Positions 23,600 through 32,739 of a stretch of DNA of 64,000 nt are shown in pieces. The notes beneath the pieces were generated by a model. The model ran no database searches and was not told the DNA's origin. It saw nothing but the letters and a program-made list of their open reading frames with translations. The stretch covers positions 1 through 64,000 of the forward strand of contig CAKPHU010000005.1 of assembly GCA_934162125.1 (NCBI GenBank), read 5' to 3'. Position numbers and translations under genes: made by a program. The stretch comes from an uncultured Bacilli bacterium (GTDB taxonomy: Bacteria > Bacillota_I > Bacilli_A > RF39 > UBA660). Each line of letters opens with the position of its first letter. Position 1 is the stretch's first letter.

Positions 23600-24542
23600 T
23601 ATCTATGCTCCTTTCAACTTTAGCTAGGTCTTTCCAATTTAGAGGAAAGCCCATATGATTTAATACTTTTTCAATCTTTATAGTATTTAAATTATAATTT
23701 AGAGTTTCCACAACATTTTCTAATTCAAATGTCATATTTTTAAACTCTTCTGTTGTTAACATTTGCTTCATTATAATTAGTAAAGCAAATAAATCATTCT
23801 TACCATAAATGTATTCATTATCTTCCTTAGGTATATCTAATATCTTATGGTAGATAGTGTTGTTAATACACTTTTGTGTTTTATTCTCGTATAAAATATC
23901 TTCATGGGCACAAAGATTACGATAATTGGCAAGAATTGGTAAGTAGGCAAGAAAATCTTCAGTTGGTATTTGATAAATTTCGCTAATATCTTTTTGATCT
24001 TCAGTCTTTAAGATAGTAACCATTTCACTAACAATACCAAATGATAATACTTTAACCAGAATCCATAGAGGTATATAGCCATAAGTGCTTGCATAATGAG
24101 ATGTTGCAGTATGTTGGCAACCATTAACTCTTATTTGACGTTTCATTTTCTTTAAAAGATCATTTACTTGTCTTTGTTTTTCAGGAATCTGGGTAAAATT
24201 CTTAGCTTTTAAGTAATCTCTTTCACGATATCCATACTTTTTAGATAATTGATAAGAAACAACTGATTTTAAGTTATTTTCAATTACTAAAAGATATTTA
24301 AATAAGATATTACGAAAAGAACGGTCAAATAAGAAGAGACTATATAATTCTTCAAAAGTTGTTCCTTTTATAAATGTTTTATCAGTAGCTGATTTAAAAA
24401 ATAAATGTCGGTAACCATTTATAAAGAAATAATTTTCACGTAGTAATACCTGTTTGGTGTATTTTTTATCTTTTACGATTAGACCTTTATGTTCAAATAT
24501 TTCTACTTGTTCATCTAGGGTTCTGAATTTCTTTTCTACCAT
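23586..24542 (-). CDS. Abi_2 family (AbiD/AbiF-like) HEPN protein
   Basis: The protein is 318 aa. Family landmarks are INGYRHLFF near the N-terminus, YIPLWILVKVLSFGIVSEM in the middle, and the HEPN active-site-like R-x4-H in NYRNLCAHEDILY (about 210-222). Abi_2 proteins cause abortive infection in lactococci and are thought to act on RNA. Here the gene heads an operon with an HtrA protease and overlaps it, an unusual partner, so either a defence or a housekeeping role is possible. An extended -10 (TGCTATAAT, 24560-24568) precedes it. Confidence 0.85.
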   Translation of the reverse strand: MVEKKFRTLDEQVEIFEHKGLIVKDKKYTKQVLLRENYFFINGYRHLFFKSATDKTFIKGTTFEELYSLFLFDRSFRNILFKYLLVIENNLKSVVSYQLSKKYGYRERDYLKAKNFTQIPEKQRQVNDLLKKMKRQIRVNGCQHTATSHYASTYGYIPLWILVKVLSFGIVSEMVTILKTEDQKDISEIYQIPTEDFLAYLPILANYRNLCAHEDILYENKTQKCINNTIYHKILDIPKEDNEYIYGKNDLFALLIIMKQMLTTEEFKNMTFELENVVETLNYNLNTIKIEKVLNHMGFPLNWKDLAKVERSIDNEEE

Positions 24543-24559
24543 AATCTCACCTATTATAA

Positions 24560-24568
24560 ATTATAGCA
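24560..24568 (-). promoter_or_regulatory. extended -10 promoter of the abi-htrA operon
   Basis: TGCTATAAT on the minus strand, about 18 bases upstream of the abi start codon; the -35 is weak. Confidence 0.5.
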
Positions 24569-24606
24569 TATTATCAATTTAAAAGTATTATTTTTTTTAG
24601 AAAATA

Positions 24607-24615
24607 TGTTATAAT
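24607..24615 (+). promoter_or_regulatory. extended -10 promoter of the phospholipase-like gene
   Basis: TGTTATAAT with TATAAT at 24610-24615; the -35 is weak. It is divergent from the abi promoter within the same roughly 100-base gap. Confidence 0.5.
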
Positions 24616-24651
24616 TTAGGTGGTTGAATTAATCGATTGGGGGGATATGTT

Positions 24652-25623
24652 ATGCCTGCTACAATAGTACATGCATATTTTGGTAATGATGTTTATGACA
24701 TTCTACCAAAGACGCTTAAGAATAAGGCTAACTTAAGTAGAATTAAGACATTTGGACAAAGTACAGACTCTTTAATGTTTTATAACTTATTTAGTGTTAT
24801 GCCGGGCAAAAAAATGAGAAAATTTCAAAAATATTTTCATTATAATGATACGCAAGCATTCTTTATTAATCTTATAAATTATATAAAAGATAATAATTTA
24901 AGTAGAGATGTTGATACTTGTTCATTTTTAATTGGATTTATATGTCACTTTGTTTTAGATTCAATGGTCCATCCATATGTTTACTATAAAACTGGGGATT
25001 TTAAAAAGAATGATAAGAGTACTTATAAATATAATAATATTCATGCTTTTATGGAAACATTTTTAGATAATGATATGGTTAGGAGAAGAGAAAAAACTAA
25101 TCCTTATAAATTTCCTATTGGAAAGTTTTGTTTTAATACAAAGAAGTTTTCTAGAGATTTAAATAGTACGATTGATTATACTTTTTACACAACATTTGGA
25201 ATTAGAAAGATGAGTAGAATATACTTTCGTTCTTTAAAACAAATGAAGACAGCTTTAGTATTATTTAGAAAAGATACTTATGGAATTAAGAAATTCTTCT
25301 ATAAGTTGATTGATACATTCACAAGTAATAGAACTTTTAGATTTGAAGCAGTTAGTTATCATTATCCTTTAGAAGATAGACATAACTTTTTAAATGAGAA
25401 TCATAAAACATGGAGAAATCCAACTACTTATAATTTAACTTCAAAAGATAGTTTCCTTGATTTATATTTAAAAGCTTTGAAAGTCGCTAAAGTTATGGTT
25501 TGTGCTAGCTTTGATTATATTGATGGAAAAGATATTGATTTAGAGAAGATATTTCTTAATACAAGTTATATTACAGGACTTGATTGTGATTTAAAAAAAG
25601 AACTTAAATATTTTGAATTTTAG
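24652..25623 (+). CDS. zinc-dependent phospholipase C family protein
   Basis: The protein is 323 aa from the ATG at 24652 (MPATIVHAYFGNDV); GGGGGGAT precedes it, and an in-frame TTG at 24637 overlaps that site. The conserved metal-ligand pattern is visible as IVHAYFG at the start, FICHFVLDSMVHPYVYY (H-x3-D-x3-H, about 104-114) and YNNIHAFMETFLD. Members of this family are widespread in anaerobic Bacillota and mostly uncharacterised; phospholipase activity is not proven. There is no signal peptide, unlike secreted clostridial alpha-toxins, so an intracellular role is likely. It is read in the same direction as the SpoIID-like gene. Confidence 0.8.
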   Translation: MPATIVHAYFGNDVYDILPKTLKNKANLSRIKTFGQSTDSLMFYNLFSVMPGKKMRKFQKYFHYNDTQAFFINLINYIKDNNLSRDVDTCSFLIGFICHFVLDSMVHPYVYYKTGDFKKNDKSTYKYNNIHAFMETFLDNDMVRRREKTNPYKFPIGKFCFNTKKFSRDLNSTIDYTFYTTFGIRKMSRIYFRSLKQMKTALVLFRKDTYGIKKFFYKLIDTFTSNRTFRFEAVSYHYPLEDRHNFLNENHKTWRNPTTYNLTSKDSFLDLYLKALKVAKVMVCASFDYIDGKDIDLEKIFLNTSYITGLDCDLKKELKYFEF

Positions 25624-25634
25624 GTTCTTTTTTT
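25595..25634 (+). terminator. terminator of the phospholipase-like gene
   Basis: AAAAAGAAC (25595-25603) and GTTCTTTTT (25624-25632) with a T run. The stem starts within the last codons. Confidence 0.7.
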
Positions 25635-25679
25635 GTATAAAATAATAGTTTATTTTTCATAATAATCATAGGTGATATT

Positions 25680-26747
25680 ATGTTTTATAAATACGAAATT
25701 AGGAATATAAATGGGGAAGATGTTTTATACTTATATCTTACTATGTCTTATGAATTTTCAAAGGAATTGAAAAATACTAGTAGTGATACTGATTTAACTA
25801 GAAGAACTAAGAATTTTATTAAGAATAATAATATTGATTATAAAGGAAAAAAGGTTTTTTTGGTTATTGATGGAATTGTGGTGAAGAGTTTAGATGTTAG
25901 TCATAAAGAGGAAATAGAGGTTTTAAAAGAAAGTCTATATTATTCTAATGAGTACTATTTAGTAACTGTGCAATATGATAATAATATTAATATTGAAATT
26001 TCACTTAGAGAATATTTACTTGGAGCTTTAGCTGGTATTTATTCAGAAAAGTTAGAGTTAGAGACACTTAAAGCTATTGCGATTTTATTTAGAACCTATG
26101 TTTTTAAAATGATGAGTGAAAGAAGATATATTAAGGCTTACGATGATTTATTAGAATATAGTCCTATTAGTGATTATAAAGCCCTTTTCCTGGTTAATTA
26201 TAATGAAGTATATAATTTACTTAGTAGAGCTATAAGTGAGACAGATTGCTTGTTTATAACTTATAATAATAATTATATTTTGCCTTTTATTCATTATTCT
26301 AATGACGGATTCACAAGAGAAGATGATTGTTATCCTTATTTAAGAAGAGTTAATAGTGTCTGGGATATGGCTTCTCCATATTATGTCGATATAGTTGATT
26401 TTACTTATCAAGAAATTAGTAATTTATTAAGAACTAAGATAACTGTTGATAGTACAATTAAAATTACGAAGTTAGAAGAAGATAAGTTTGTGAGGGAATT
26501 AGAAATAGATGGTAGTAACTTTATAGTTGATGATTTATTAAAAATACTTAAACTTAAATCTAACAATATGCATATTATTATGAATAGAGATTTTATACGT
26601 TTTATTACGACTGGATATGGTAATTATTTAGGTCTTAGTATTTTTGGAGCGAATGAGTTAGCAAAGAATGAGTGTAAGTATAGTGATATTTTAAAATATT
26701 ATTTTCCAGATATAAAAATTAATAAGTATATAAAAGAGCTTTCATAA
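25680..26747 (+). CDS. SpoIID/LytB-like protein lacking the catalytic glutamate
   Basis: The protein is 355 aa with no signal peptide. The SpoIID core is visible at about residues 104-135: ISLREYLLGALAG, then LELETLKAIAILFRTYVFK. This corresponds to the family pattern in which a Glu follows Val-Ala-Ala and LEALKAQAVAARTY follows. Ile replaces the Glu that acts as catalytic residue in SpoIID lytic transglycosylases, and no export signal is seen, so activity on peptidoglycan is doubtful. AGGTGATATT precedes the ATG. Domain assignment is good; function is open. Confidence 0.7.
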   Translation: MFYKYEIRNINGEDVLYLYLTMSYEFSKELKNTSSDTDLTRRTKNFIKNNNIDYKGKKVFLVIDGIVVKSLDVSHKEEIEVLKESLYYSNEYYLVTVQYDNNINIEISLREYLLGALAGIYSEKLELETLKAIAILFRTYVFKMMSERRYIKAYDDLLEYSPISDYKALFLVNYNEVYNLLSRAISETDCLFITYNNNYILPFIHYSNDGFTREDDCYPYLRRVNSVWDMASPYYVDIVDFTYQEISNLLRTKITVDSTIKITKLEEDKFVRELEIDGSNFIVDDLLKILKLKSNNMHIIMNRDFIRFITTGYGNYLGLSIFGANELAKNECKYSDILKYYFPDIKINKYIKELS

Positions 26748-26764
26748 GAAAGCTCTATTTTTTT
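26735..26764. terminator. bidirectional terminator
   Basis: AGAGCTTTC-ATAA-GAAAGCTCT (9-bp stem) with T8 on the + strand and a weaker T run on the minus strand. It serves the SpoIID-like gene and the type VII operon. Confidence 0.8.
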
Positions 26765-26973
26765 TGATTTACTAAGCCAGCTAATGCTAAGTCGGCTGCT
26801 TGATTTAGTTCAACATTGTTATCTAGAAATTTAGTATAACTATCAACAGCTGCGACAAAGTCCTCTAGTTCACCAACTTCTTTTCCTTCTATTACTTGAT
26901 TAATATTGGCACAATATTTTTTTAATTCGTTTGAAACAGATAAAATTTGTTCATATGTAAGATTTTCAATCAT
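26755..26973 (-). CDS. small helical protein of the type VII locus
   Basis: The protein is 72 aa, predicted to be two or three helices (SVSNELKKYCANINQVIEG, then EDFVAAVDSYTKFLD). It overlaps the gene upstream by eight bases, and GAGGAATTAGG precedes its start. No WXG motif is present. It is the last gene of the EssC operon. Small helical proteins with this layout often act as targeting partners or chaperones for WXG/LXG substrates, but that is only an analogy here. Confidence 0.65.
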   Translation of the reverse strand: MIENLTYEQILSVSNELKKYCANINQVIEGKEVGELEDFVAAVDSYTKFLDNNVELNQAADLALAGLVNQKK

Positions 26974-27190
26974 TTCCTAATTCCTCCATTGATATATCAT
27001 TTTGACTAGGAGCAGGAGTAACCATTTTTTTATCAGAAAATAGATTAGCACTGTCAATTACTAATTGTTTATACTGTTCAATATTTTCAATATAACTTAC
27101 ATTATCTGGATTAGGCCAGTCTTGTCTCATGACAGTTATATATTCAAATATTTTATTTACAGCTTCAACATACTGTTTATATTCTGTCAT
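26966..27190 (-). CDS. small helical protein of the type VII locus, WXG100-sized
   Basis: The protein is 74 aa: a helix (EYKQYVEAVNKIFEYITVMR), a turn with Trp (QDWPNPDN), then a second helix (YIENIEQYKQLVIDSANLF). The helix-Trp turn-helix layout recalls EsxA/WXG100 proteins, but the W-x-G itself is absent and the protein is shorter. Position between EsaB and the last gene of the operon suggests a secreted partner or chaperone. No closer assignment is possible from sequence alone. Confidence 0.6.
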   Translation of the reverse strand: MTEYKQYVEAVNKIFEYITVMRQDWPNPDNVSYIENIEQYKQLVIDSANLFSDKKMVTPAPSQNDISMEELGND

Positions 27191-27199
27191 AATTACCTC

Positions 27200-27457
27200 C
27201 TATATTAGTATTACTTTAGAACCATTTTTTAAATCTGTATCACGAACTGTTAAATTAACATCATAGATATCACCAGTATCTTTACTATAGAAATTAGTAT
27301 TTTCCTTAATGATATAACTATTGTCTGTTAATTCAACAAGTCCTTCTTCAATTAATCTTTTTACTGTACCTATCTTTTTATTAATAGGGATAAATAAGTC
27401 ATAAGACTTTTCAATTAAAGGAATATAAAGACATATTAATATTTTATTTTTATTCAT
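27200..27457 (-). CDS. EsaB/YukD-like ubiquitin-fold protein
   Basis: The protein is 85 aa with the beta-grasp pattern of YukD (ILICLYIPLIEKSYDLFIP, then KKIGTVKRLIEEGLVEL, ending LKNGSKVILI). EsaB/YukD are small cytosolic components of type VIIb secretion that bind or regulate EssC-like ATPases. It sits eight bases after the EssC gene, the expected partner, which supports the assignment. AGAGGATCT precedes the ATG. Confidence 0.8.
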   Translation of the reverse strand: MNKNKILICLYIPLIEKSYDLFIPINKKIGTVKRLIEEGLVELTDNSYIIKENTNFYSKDTGDIYDVNLTVRDTDLKNGSKVILI

Positions 27458-27465
27458 AGATCCTC

Positions 27466-30400
27466 TTACTCCTCTTCAATAAATTTAACTAGGCTAGCTT
27501 TACCTTTTTCAACAACCCAACCAAAGTTTGGTTCAACTTCTGCACGAAGTACACGAGAACTTGTAGAAGTCTTGATAGTAAATTGATTGTTGATACCATT
27601 ACCAATCCACATACCTTCACTTAAATCAGCAAATCCTTTGTACCATTGTTCATAGTTAAGATTCTTAATAGCATCAATTGTTTCAATAAAGACAAACTTA
27701 ATAGTTCCATTCTTTAAGCACTTATCAACAGTCATTAAGAATTTATTCTTAGTACTTACATCCATCTTACCAATGATATTTAACATACCAGAAACCATAC
27801 AAATAACTAAGTTTTCATTGTTGTCTATTTCTTTAGTATATAGAGCATTAGTTAATTCTTCAATTCCTTTGGTACATGCTCCTGTATCATAAATAACATT
27901 AGATTCAGTTGGAGCATTATTAATAATTGTATTAGCATCTAACATAATTACTGTTGAATTTGGTATTCTAGCTAAAACTTTAGTAACACCTCTAATAATT
28001 TTTGGAACAGCAGTAATGTCTTCACCAGTAATGTTATAAATACCTTTCTTTAAACTGATGCCCGTAATTTCAAGTGTCTCCTTAGCAATACCAACTGGGA
28101 TAAAGTTTGGAGCTTTAAGTCTAGCAATAATATCAGTTAAAGTTACTACTGATGGTAATGTTGGAATCTTTCTAGCTTGATATGTACAAATGTTGTTTAA
28201 CTTATTACAAATTACTTTGACATAATCAACCATCTTTTCTTCACGATAGACATAGGCTGTTTGATATTCATAGATACCATCTAGTCCGATTAAGCCTCGA
28301 CCAAAATTCTTAGATGGCTCTTTCTTTCTAGCTCCGTTGATAACGGTACCATAGTCTCCAGGATCGTTGAATTGTAAAACAACGTGTTGACGGAAGTTTT
28401 GTCTTAGACGATATCTTACTGTATTTGGTCCATTTGTACTTAAAATGAATACTACACCATATTTGAAACAATCTCTTGTCATTTGACCAATCATGTCTTC
28501 ATAATCTGGATAAGTATCAATGAAAGCTTCAACATTATTGATAATGATTATAATAAATGGAATTTGTTTTCCACCATGATTAATATAGAAATCATAAGAA
28601 CCATTATAATCTACAAATACTTTTTTACGATCTTCAATAATTTGATTAATTAATTTAAATAAGTTAGCTATTTTTTCAGTTTCTGGAGCAGTTAATACTT
28701 CACCAATATGAGGAGCATTTTTAAACATACCTAATGTTTCAGCACCAAAATCTAGAATGTAGAAGTTAACTTCTTTAGAATCATGACCAGTAATAGTAGA
28801 ATATATTAACGTTGTTAATAAGTTTTCCTTACCACTACCAGCAGTACCATATACAATGGCATTACCTTCAGTAGATATTGGTAATGTTAAAAGGCTTTGA
28901 CGTTGATTGTCTGGATCATCATATTCACCAATAATTGGATTAATTAAGTTTTTACTTGGAACATAATGATATTTTCTCTTTAAGTCTTCAACAAAGATAA
29001 CATCAGGAATTCTATCTAGCCATAATTGTGGTATTTCAATATGTTCTTGTTTGGCTTGATCAACAATGTATTTAACCATGTTAGTAATTTCTTCACCATG
29101 AGATACTACTTGAATTTCATTTTGTTTATTATCCATACTCTTAATGTTGTTACCAGTGTCATCAACAAAGTTAATACTTTGATCTACTTTTTTCTTTCTC
29201 TTTTCAGTTGGATAATATTGAGCTCCTGCCCAAGCAGCTTGTCCTTGAGCAAATAGTTCGTTGTAACCAACTTGTAAATAGAAACGGCCAGCTTGTCTTA
29301 GAGCAGCAGCATCTGGACATTTAATCATATCCATACTATCACTTTTATCTTGAACTCTTAAGCAGACTCTGAATTTAGAGTTTGACCAGATTTGATCGTT
29401 TACAACACCGGCTGGTTTCTGAGTTGCTAGGATTAAGTGAACTCCTAAAGAACGACCGATACGAGCAGTAGAAATTAATTGGTCCATGAAGTCTGGACGT
29501 TGATCTTTTAATTCGGCAAACTCGTCGGAAATAATAATTAAATGAGAAATTGGTTTATCTACTAAACCTTGACGATATAGAGATTGATACTTATAAATAT
29601 CAATTGTACTTTCATTTAATTTGTCTCTTGCTTCATTAAACATCATCTGACGTTTACGTAACTCACTTTGAATTGAAGCAAGGGAACGGTTCATCTCAAC
29701 AGTATCCAAGTTGGTAATAGTTCCAGCTAAGTGTGGTAGTTTGAAACCTGTTTCCTTATTTTGGAAAACACCGGCTAGACCTCCACCTTTATAGTCGATT
29801 AGGACGAAAGATACTTCATATGGATGATAATTAATTGCCATGGAAACAATATATGTAATGATAAATTCAGATTTACCAGAACCAGTCATACCAGCAATTA
29901 AGCCATGTGGTCCGTGGAACTTTTCATGTAAGTCTAGTTTGAATAACTCACGTGTCTTATCATAACCAACTGGTGCTTGTAAAGACTTAGTTGGATCATT
30001 TGTTTTCCATCTATTTAAGATATTTAATTGTTCAACCATACCAACATTGTACATTTCTAGGAAAGTTAGACTGTCTGGTAGACTTTGACTTTCTTTGGCA
30101 ATATCAATTGGGATATTAGCTAAAGATTTACAGCAGTCATACATGTTGATATTAGGATCATAGTCTGCAATAAATTCTTTTTGCTTGTTGGCAATAAGTT
30201 CATTTTCGAAAACACCAGACTTTTTCTCACCAATACTAATAAATGTTTTACATTCATTTGGTAAGTTAACTAAACGTTGACTGATAACAATTAAACTGAA
30301 ACCAACGTTGATGCTTAAGCCAGCGATATCCTTTACTATTTCAACATCTCTTATTAGTTTGTAATCATCAGTTATTAAAACATAATATGGTTTATAATGA

Positions 30401-32043
30401 TGATAATCGTTACCGCTTAATTCACGAGAATTTTCAGAATCTTTATATTTACGAGCTTGTAATTCTTTTTCTAGAACTAGAGATAATTCACGAGCCTCAT
30501 CTAGGTTGTTAGCAAAATAACGATGGTGTTTGTCATCACTCCAGCAATGTGGAGCTATTTTTAAGTAGTCCCATTTACTACTATTTTTATCATTAGTCAT
30601 AATAATAAGTTTTAAATCTTCATAACTATGATAAGTTAACATTTGAAGAATTAAACCTTCAATAAACTGTTGTTTATTTGGAGCACTACCAATGATAGCA
30701 ACTACTCTATTTGTGATAAATGATAGAGAGATTGGAACATTTTCTAGCATTCTAGATTCAGCACCAAGTTTGTATACTTCACTTAAAAGATTATCAGTTT
30801 CAATTGAAAAGTGTTCTTCTGGGAAGTTGATGCTTCCTTCAAGTGGTTTTGTACCAATACCTAGACGTAAGTCAAGAAAGTCATCTTGATCAAGTTCACG
30901 TTCCCATAAGTTTCTCTTTTTATTAGCGATTATTTCACGTGTTTCATTTAATGGTAAATAGTTATCAATTAAAATTTGTCTTTGAATCTTCATTTCAGAT
31001 TGAATCTTTGCACGACGAGAATTAATATATTCACTATATTTTTGTTGTCTAATAACTTCTTTCTTTTTACGTTGTTTGTTTTGATAATGCTTTGATAGCA
31101 TTGGCCATAACATCATGGTTGCTAAAGTAACACCACAAGTTGCTATTGTAGGCCAAACGTTTGCCCAGTCATTTGTACCATCTGCTAAACTGTTTAAAGC
31201 AGTGATAGCACTTGATACAGTAGTTGAAGCCATTGTTAACATTGGACCTATTGTATAAATTAATGGGGTCTTATCTTCGGCCTCTTTACCAGGAGGAGAA
31301 TCAATACCAATATTAACTGGTTCAATCATTGTCTTGAAACGAGGAGAACGATAGAAATAATCATCCTCTTTGTAGAACTCAATACCTTCTTCATCTGGAT
31401 TATCCATCTCAATTTGATGTTGAGTTGGAGGAGTTTCCATAATAAATAATGATTGATCATAATTAATAAGATTACTGATACTATTTAATATTATACTGTC
31501 TTTTAAAACAATTATTTTTAGACCCATAATAAATATAATGTCACCATATTCTAGGTTCTTACTTGTTACAGCAAAGTTATTGGCATAAGTACCATAACGA
31601 CTGTTTAAATCTTGAACAATCCATTTTCCACGACTATAAATTAATCTTGCTTGCTGTTTAGAAATTAGTGGGTAGTTATAACTAATTGTGGCACGGGGAT
31701 CATTACCAATTGTTATTTCACCCTCTTGACGTAGACGTAGACGAACTACGTTAGTCTCATTTGAAGGACAACAATACAATATTACGTATTCATTTTCATT
31801 GTTTACTTTTAAAAAATATAAATTATATTCTTTTAAAATGGCTGATTCTACTTGCATTTCGCCATTCATAATCTTTGTTTCAAAGTCGCTCTTTATTTTC
31901 CATTGACCTTGATATTCCTCAACGTTAATAAGGTTTCTGACGTTGCCAAGATAATCATTATCGGTAATCCAATAATTTCCAGCTATTTCAGTTGGTAGTG
32001 TAAAATTGTAGATTTTGGTCTTTTTGATTAACTTGACTATCAC
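27466..32043 (-). CDS. essC: type VIIb secretion ATPase EssC (FtsK/SpoIIIE)
   Basis: The protein is 1525 aa, close to staphylococcal EssC. An FHA domain lies at about 108-180 (GNDPRATISYNYP, LNSRYGTY) and two membrane helices at about 262-320. Three FtsK-type ATPase domains follow. D1 has an intact Walker A GMTGSGKSE (about 715) and VLIDYKGGG. D2 has GTAGSGKEN (about 1067), where Glu replaces the Ser/Thr of Walker A. D3 is degenerate (ITGEDITAVPKI). EssC drives export of WXG100 and LXG proteins through the membrane. The start is a GTG at 32043 after GGGGAGAT. EssA, EssB and a clear EsxA are not present nearby. Confidence 0.92.
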   Translation of the reverse strand: MIVKLIKKTKIYNFTLPTEIAGNYWITDNDYLGNVRNLINVEEYQGQWKIKSDFETKIMNGEMQVESAILKEYNLYFLKVNNENEYVILYCCPSNETNVVRLRLRQEGEITIGNDPRATISYNYPLISKQQARLIYSRGKWIVQDLNSRYGTYANNFAVTSKNLEYGDIIFIMGLKIIVLKDSIILNSISNLINYDQSLFIMETPPTQHQIEMDNPDEEGIEFYKEDDYFYRSPRFKTMIEPVNIGIDSPPGKEAEDKTPLIYTIGPMLTMASTTVSSAITALNSLADGTNDWANVWPTIATCGVTLATMMLWPMLSKHYQNKQRKKKEVIRQQKYSEYINSRRAKIQSEMKIQRQILIDNYLPLNETREIIANKKRNLWERELDQDDFLDLRLGIGTKPLEGSINFPEEHFSIETDNLLSEVYKLGAESRMLENVPISLSFITNRVVAIIGSAPNKQQFIEGLILQMLTYHSYEDLKLIIMTNDKNSSKWDYLKIAPHCWSDDKHHRYFANNLDEARELSLVLEKELQARKYKDSENSRELSGNDYHHYKPYYVLITDDYKLIRDVEIVKDIAGLSINVGFSLIVISQRLVNLPNECKTFISIGEKKSGVFENELIANKQKEFIADYDPNINMYDCCKSLANIPIDIAKESQSLPDSLTFLEMYNVGMVEQLNILNRWKTNDPTKSLQAPVGYDKTRELFKLDLHEKFHGPHGLIAGMTGSGKSEFIITYIVSMAINYHPYEVSFVLIDYKGGGLAGVFQNKETGFKLPHLAGTITNLDTVEMNRSLASIQSELRKRQMMFNEARDKLNESTIDIYKYQSLYRQGLVDKPISHLIIISDEFAELKDQRPDFMDQLISTARIGRSLGVHLILATQKPAGVVNDQIWSNSKFRVCLRVQDKSDSMDMIKCPDAAALRQAGRFYLQVGYNELFAQGQAAWAGAQYYPTEKRKKKVDQSINFVDDTGNNIKSMDNKQNEIQVVSHGEEITNMVKYIVDQAKQEHIEIPQLWLDRIPDVIFVEDLKRKYHYVPSKNLINPIIGEYDDPDNQRQSLLTLPISTEGNAIVYGTAGSGKENLLTTLIYSTITGHDSKEVNFYILDFGAETLGMFKNAPHIGEVLTAPETEKIANLFKLINQIIEDRKKVFVDYNGSYDFYINHGGKQIPFIIIIINNVEAFIDTYPDYEDMIGQMTRDCFKYGVVFILSTNGPNTVRYRLRQNFRQHVVLQFNDPGDYGTVINGARKKEPSKNFGRGLIGLDGIYEYQTAYVYREEKMVDYVKVICNKLNNICTYQARKIPTLPSVVTLTDIIARLKAPNFIPVGIAKETLEITGISLKKGIYNITGEDITAVPKIIRGVTKVLARIPNSTVIMLDANTIINNAPTESNVIYDTGACTKGIEELTNALYTKEIDNNENLVICMVSGMLNIIGKMDVSTKNKFLMTVDKCLKNGTIKFVFIETIDAIKNLNYEQWYKGFADLSEGMWIGNGINNQFTIKTSTSSRVLRAEVEPNFGWVVEKGKASLVKFIEEE

Positions 32044-32124
32044 TAGAAATCTCCCCTATTCTATTATTCTATGTTAATTATAGCTTTTTTCCTGTTTTTT
32101 GACAATAGGAATTAAATCTTTTTC

Positions 32125-32151
32125 AAAAAAAAGAAGTTCTTTTAAACTTCT
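32125..32151 (-). terminator. terminator of the lemA-like gene
   Basis: AGAAGTT (32132-32138) and AACTTCT (32145-32151) with a T8 run on the minus strand. It separates LemA from essC, so essC needs its own promoter in 32044-32130; none is obvious. Confidence 0.75.
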
Positions 32152-32167
32152 ATCGATTAGTCTTTAG

Positions 32168-32653
32168 TTAAATGATGTATGGGATATTTATTTTAAATAT
32201 TTTGGCAATGATATTAGTTGGGAAAGACTTTATTTTAATAGAAAGATTGGCTTTTGCAGAATTATATTTTATTCTACTATCAAGGATTCTATTTTCACTA
32301 TTTGTTAAATCATTTATTAATTCAAAATATTTATTATTGGTTTTTAGTTCAGGATAAATATCTTCATCTGGAGTATTTTTACTTAGTTCTAGGGAAATAT
32401 TAGATATTGTTTTAATTTTGGTATTTAGAGGAGTCTCAGAATTTATTATATTATATAGTTCTTTTATGTTGGTGAATGACTCATAGTTAGTTGTTAAGTT
32501 GATTATATTTTTGATTATGTCTAGTGAATTTTTAGTGGTAGCTAATAATTCTTCTCTAGCATCATAGACTTTTTGTTCTGCTGTTATTAAAGAATTATAA
32601 TAATATATAGTTACTGTTATAAGAATTAATAAAATTGCTATGAAATATATCAT
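32168..32653 (-). CDS. LemA family membrane protein
   Basis: The protein is 161 aa with one N-terminal membrane helix (IYFIAILLILITVTIYYYNSL). The LemA core follows: YNSLITAEQKVYDAREEL, then YPELKTNNKYFELINDLTNSENRILDSRIKYNSAKANL, ending FPTNIIAKIF. LemA proteins anchor by the N-terminus and extend a helical bundle; their function is unsettled. It is followed by its own terminator and so is probably not part of the EssC operon. AGGTGATAAT precedes the ATG. Confidence 0.85.
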   Translation of the reverse strand: MIYFIAILLILITVTIYYYNSLITAEQKVYDAREELLATTKNSLDIIKNIINLTTNYESFTNIKELYNIINSETPLNTKIKTISNISLELSKNTPDEDIYPELKTNNKYFELINDLTNSENRILDSRIKYNSAKANLSIKIKSFPTNIIAKIFKINIPYII

Positions 32654-32739
32654 ATTATCACCTATTTTGATTATAGCATAATATGGGTAATTTGTATGAG
32701 CAACTTTTGGATGTTGGCATATTTTATAATGGTGAGTAT

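Noticed and set aside
32683..32739. Longer ZIP transporter start at an upstream ATG
   Set aside because: No ribosome binding site there, whereas GGTGAG lies directly before the ATG at 32740.
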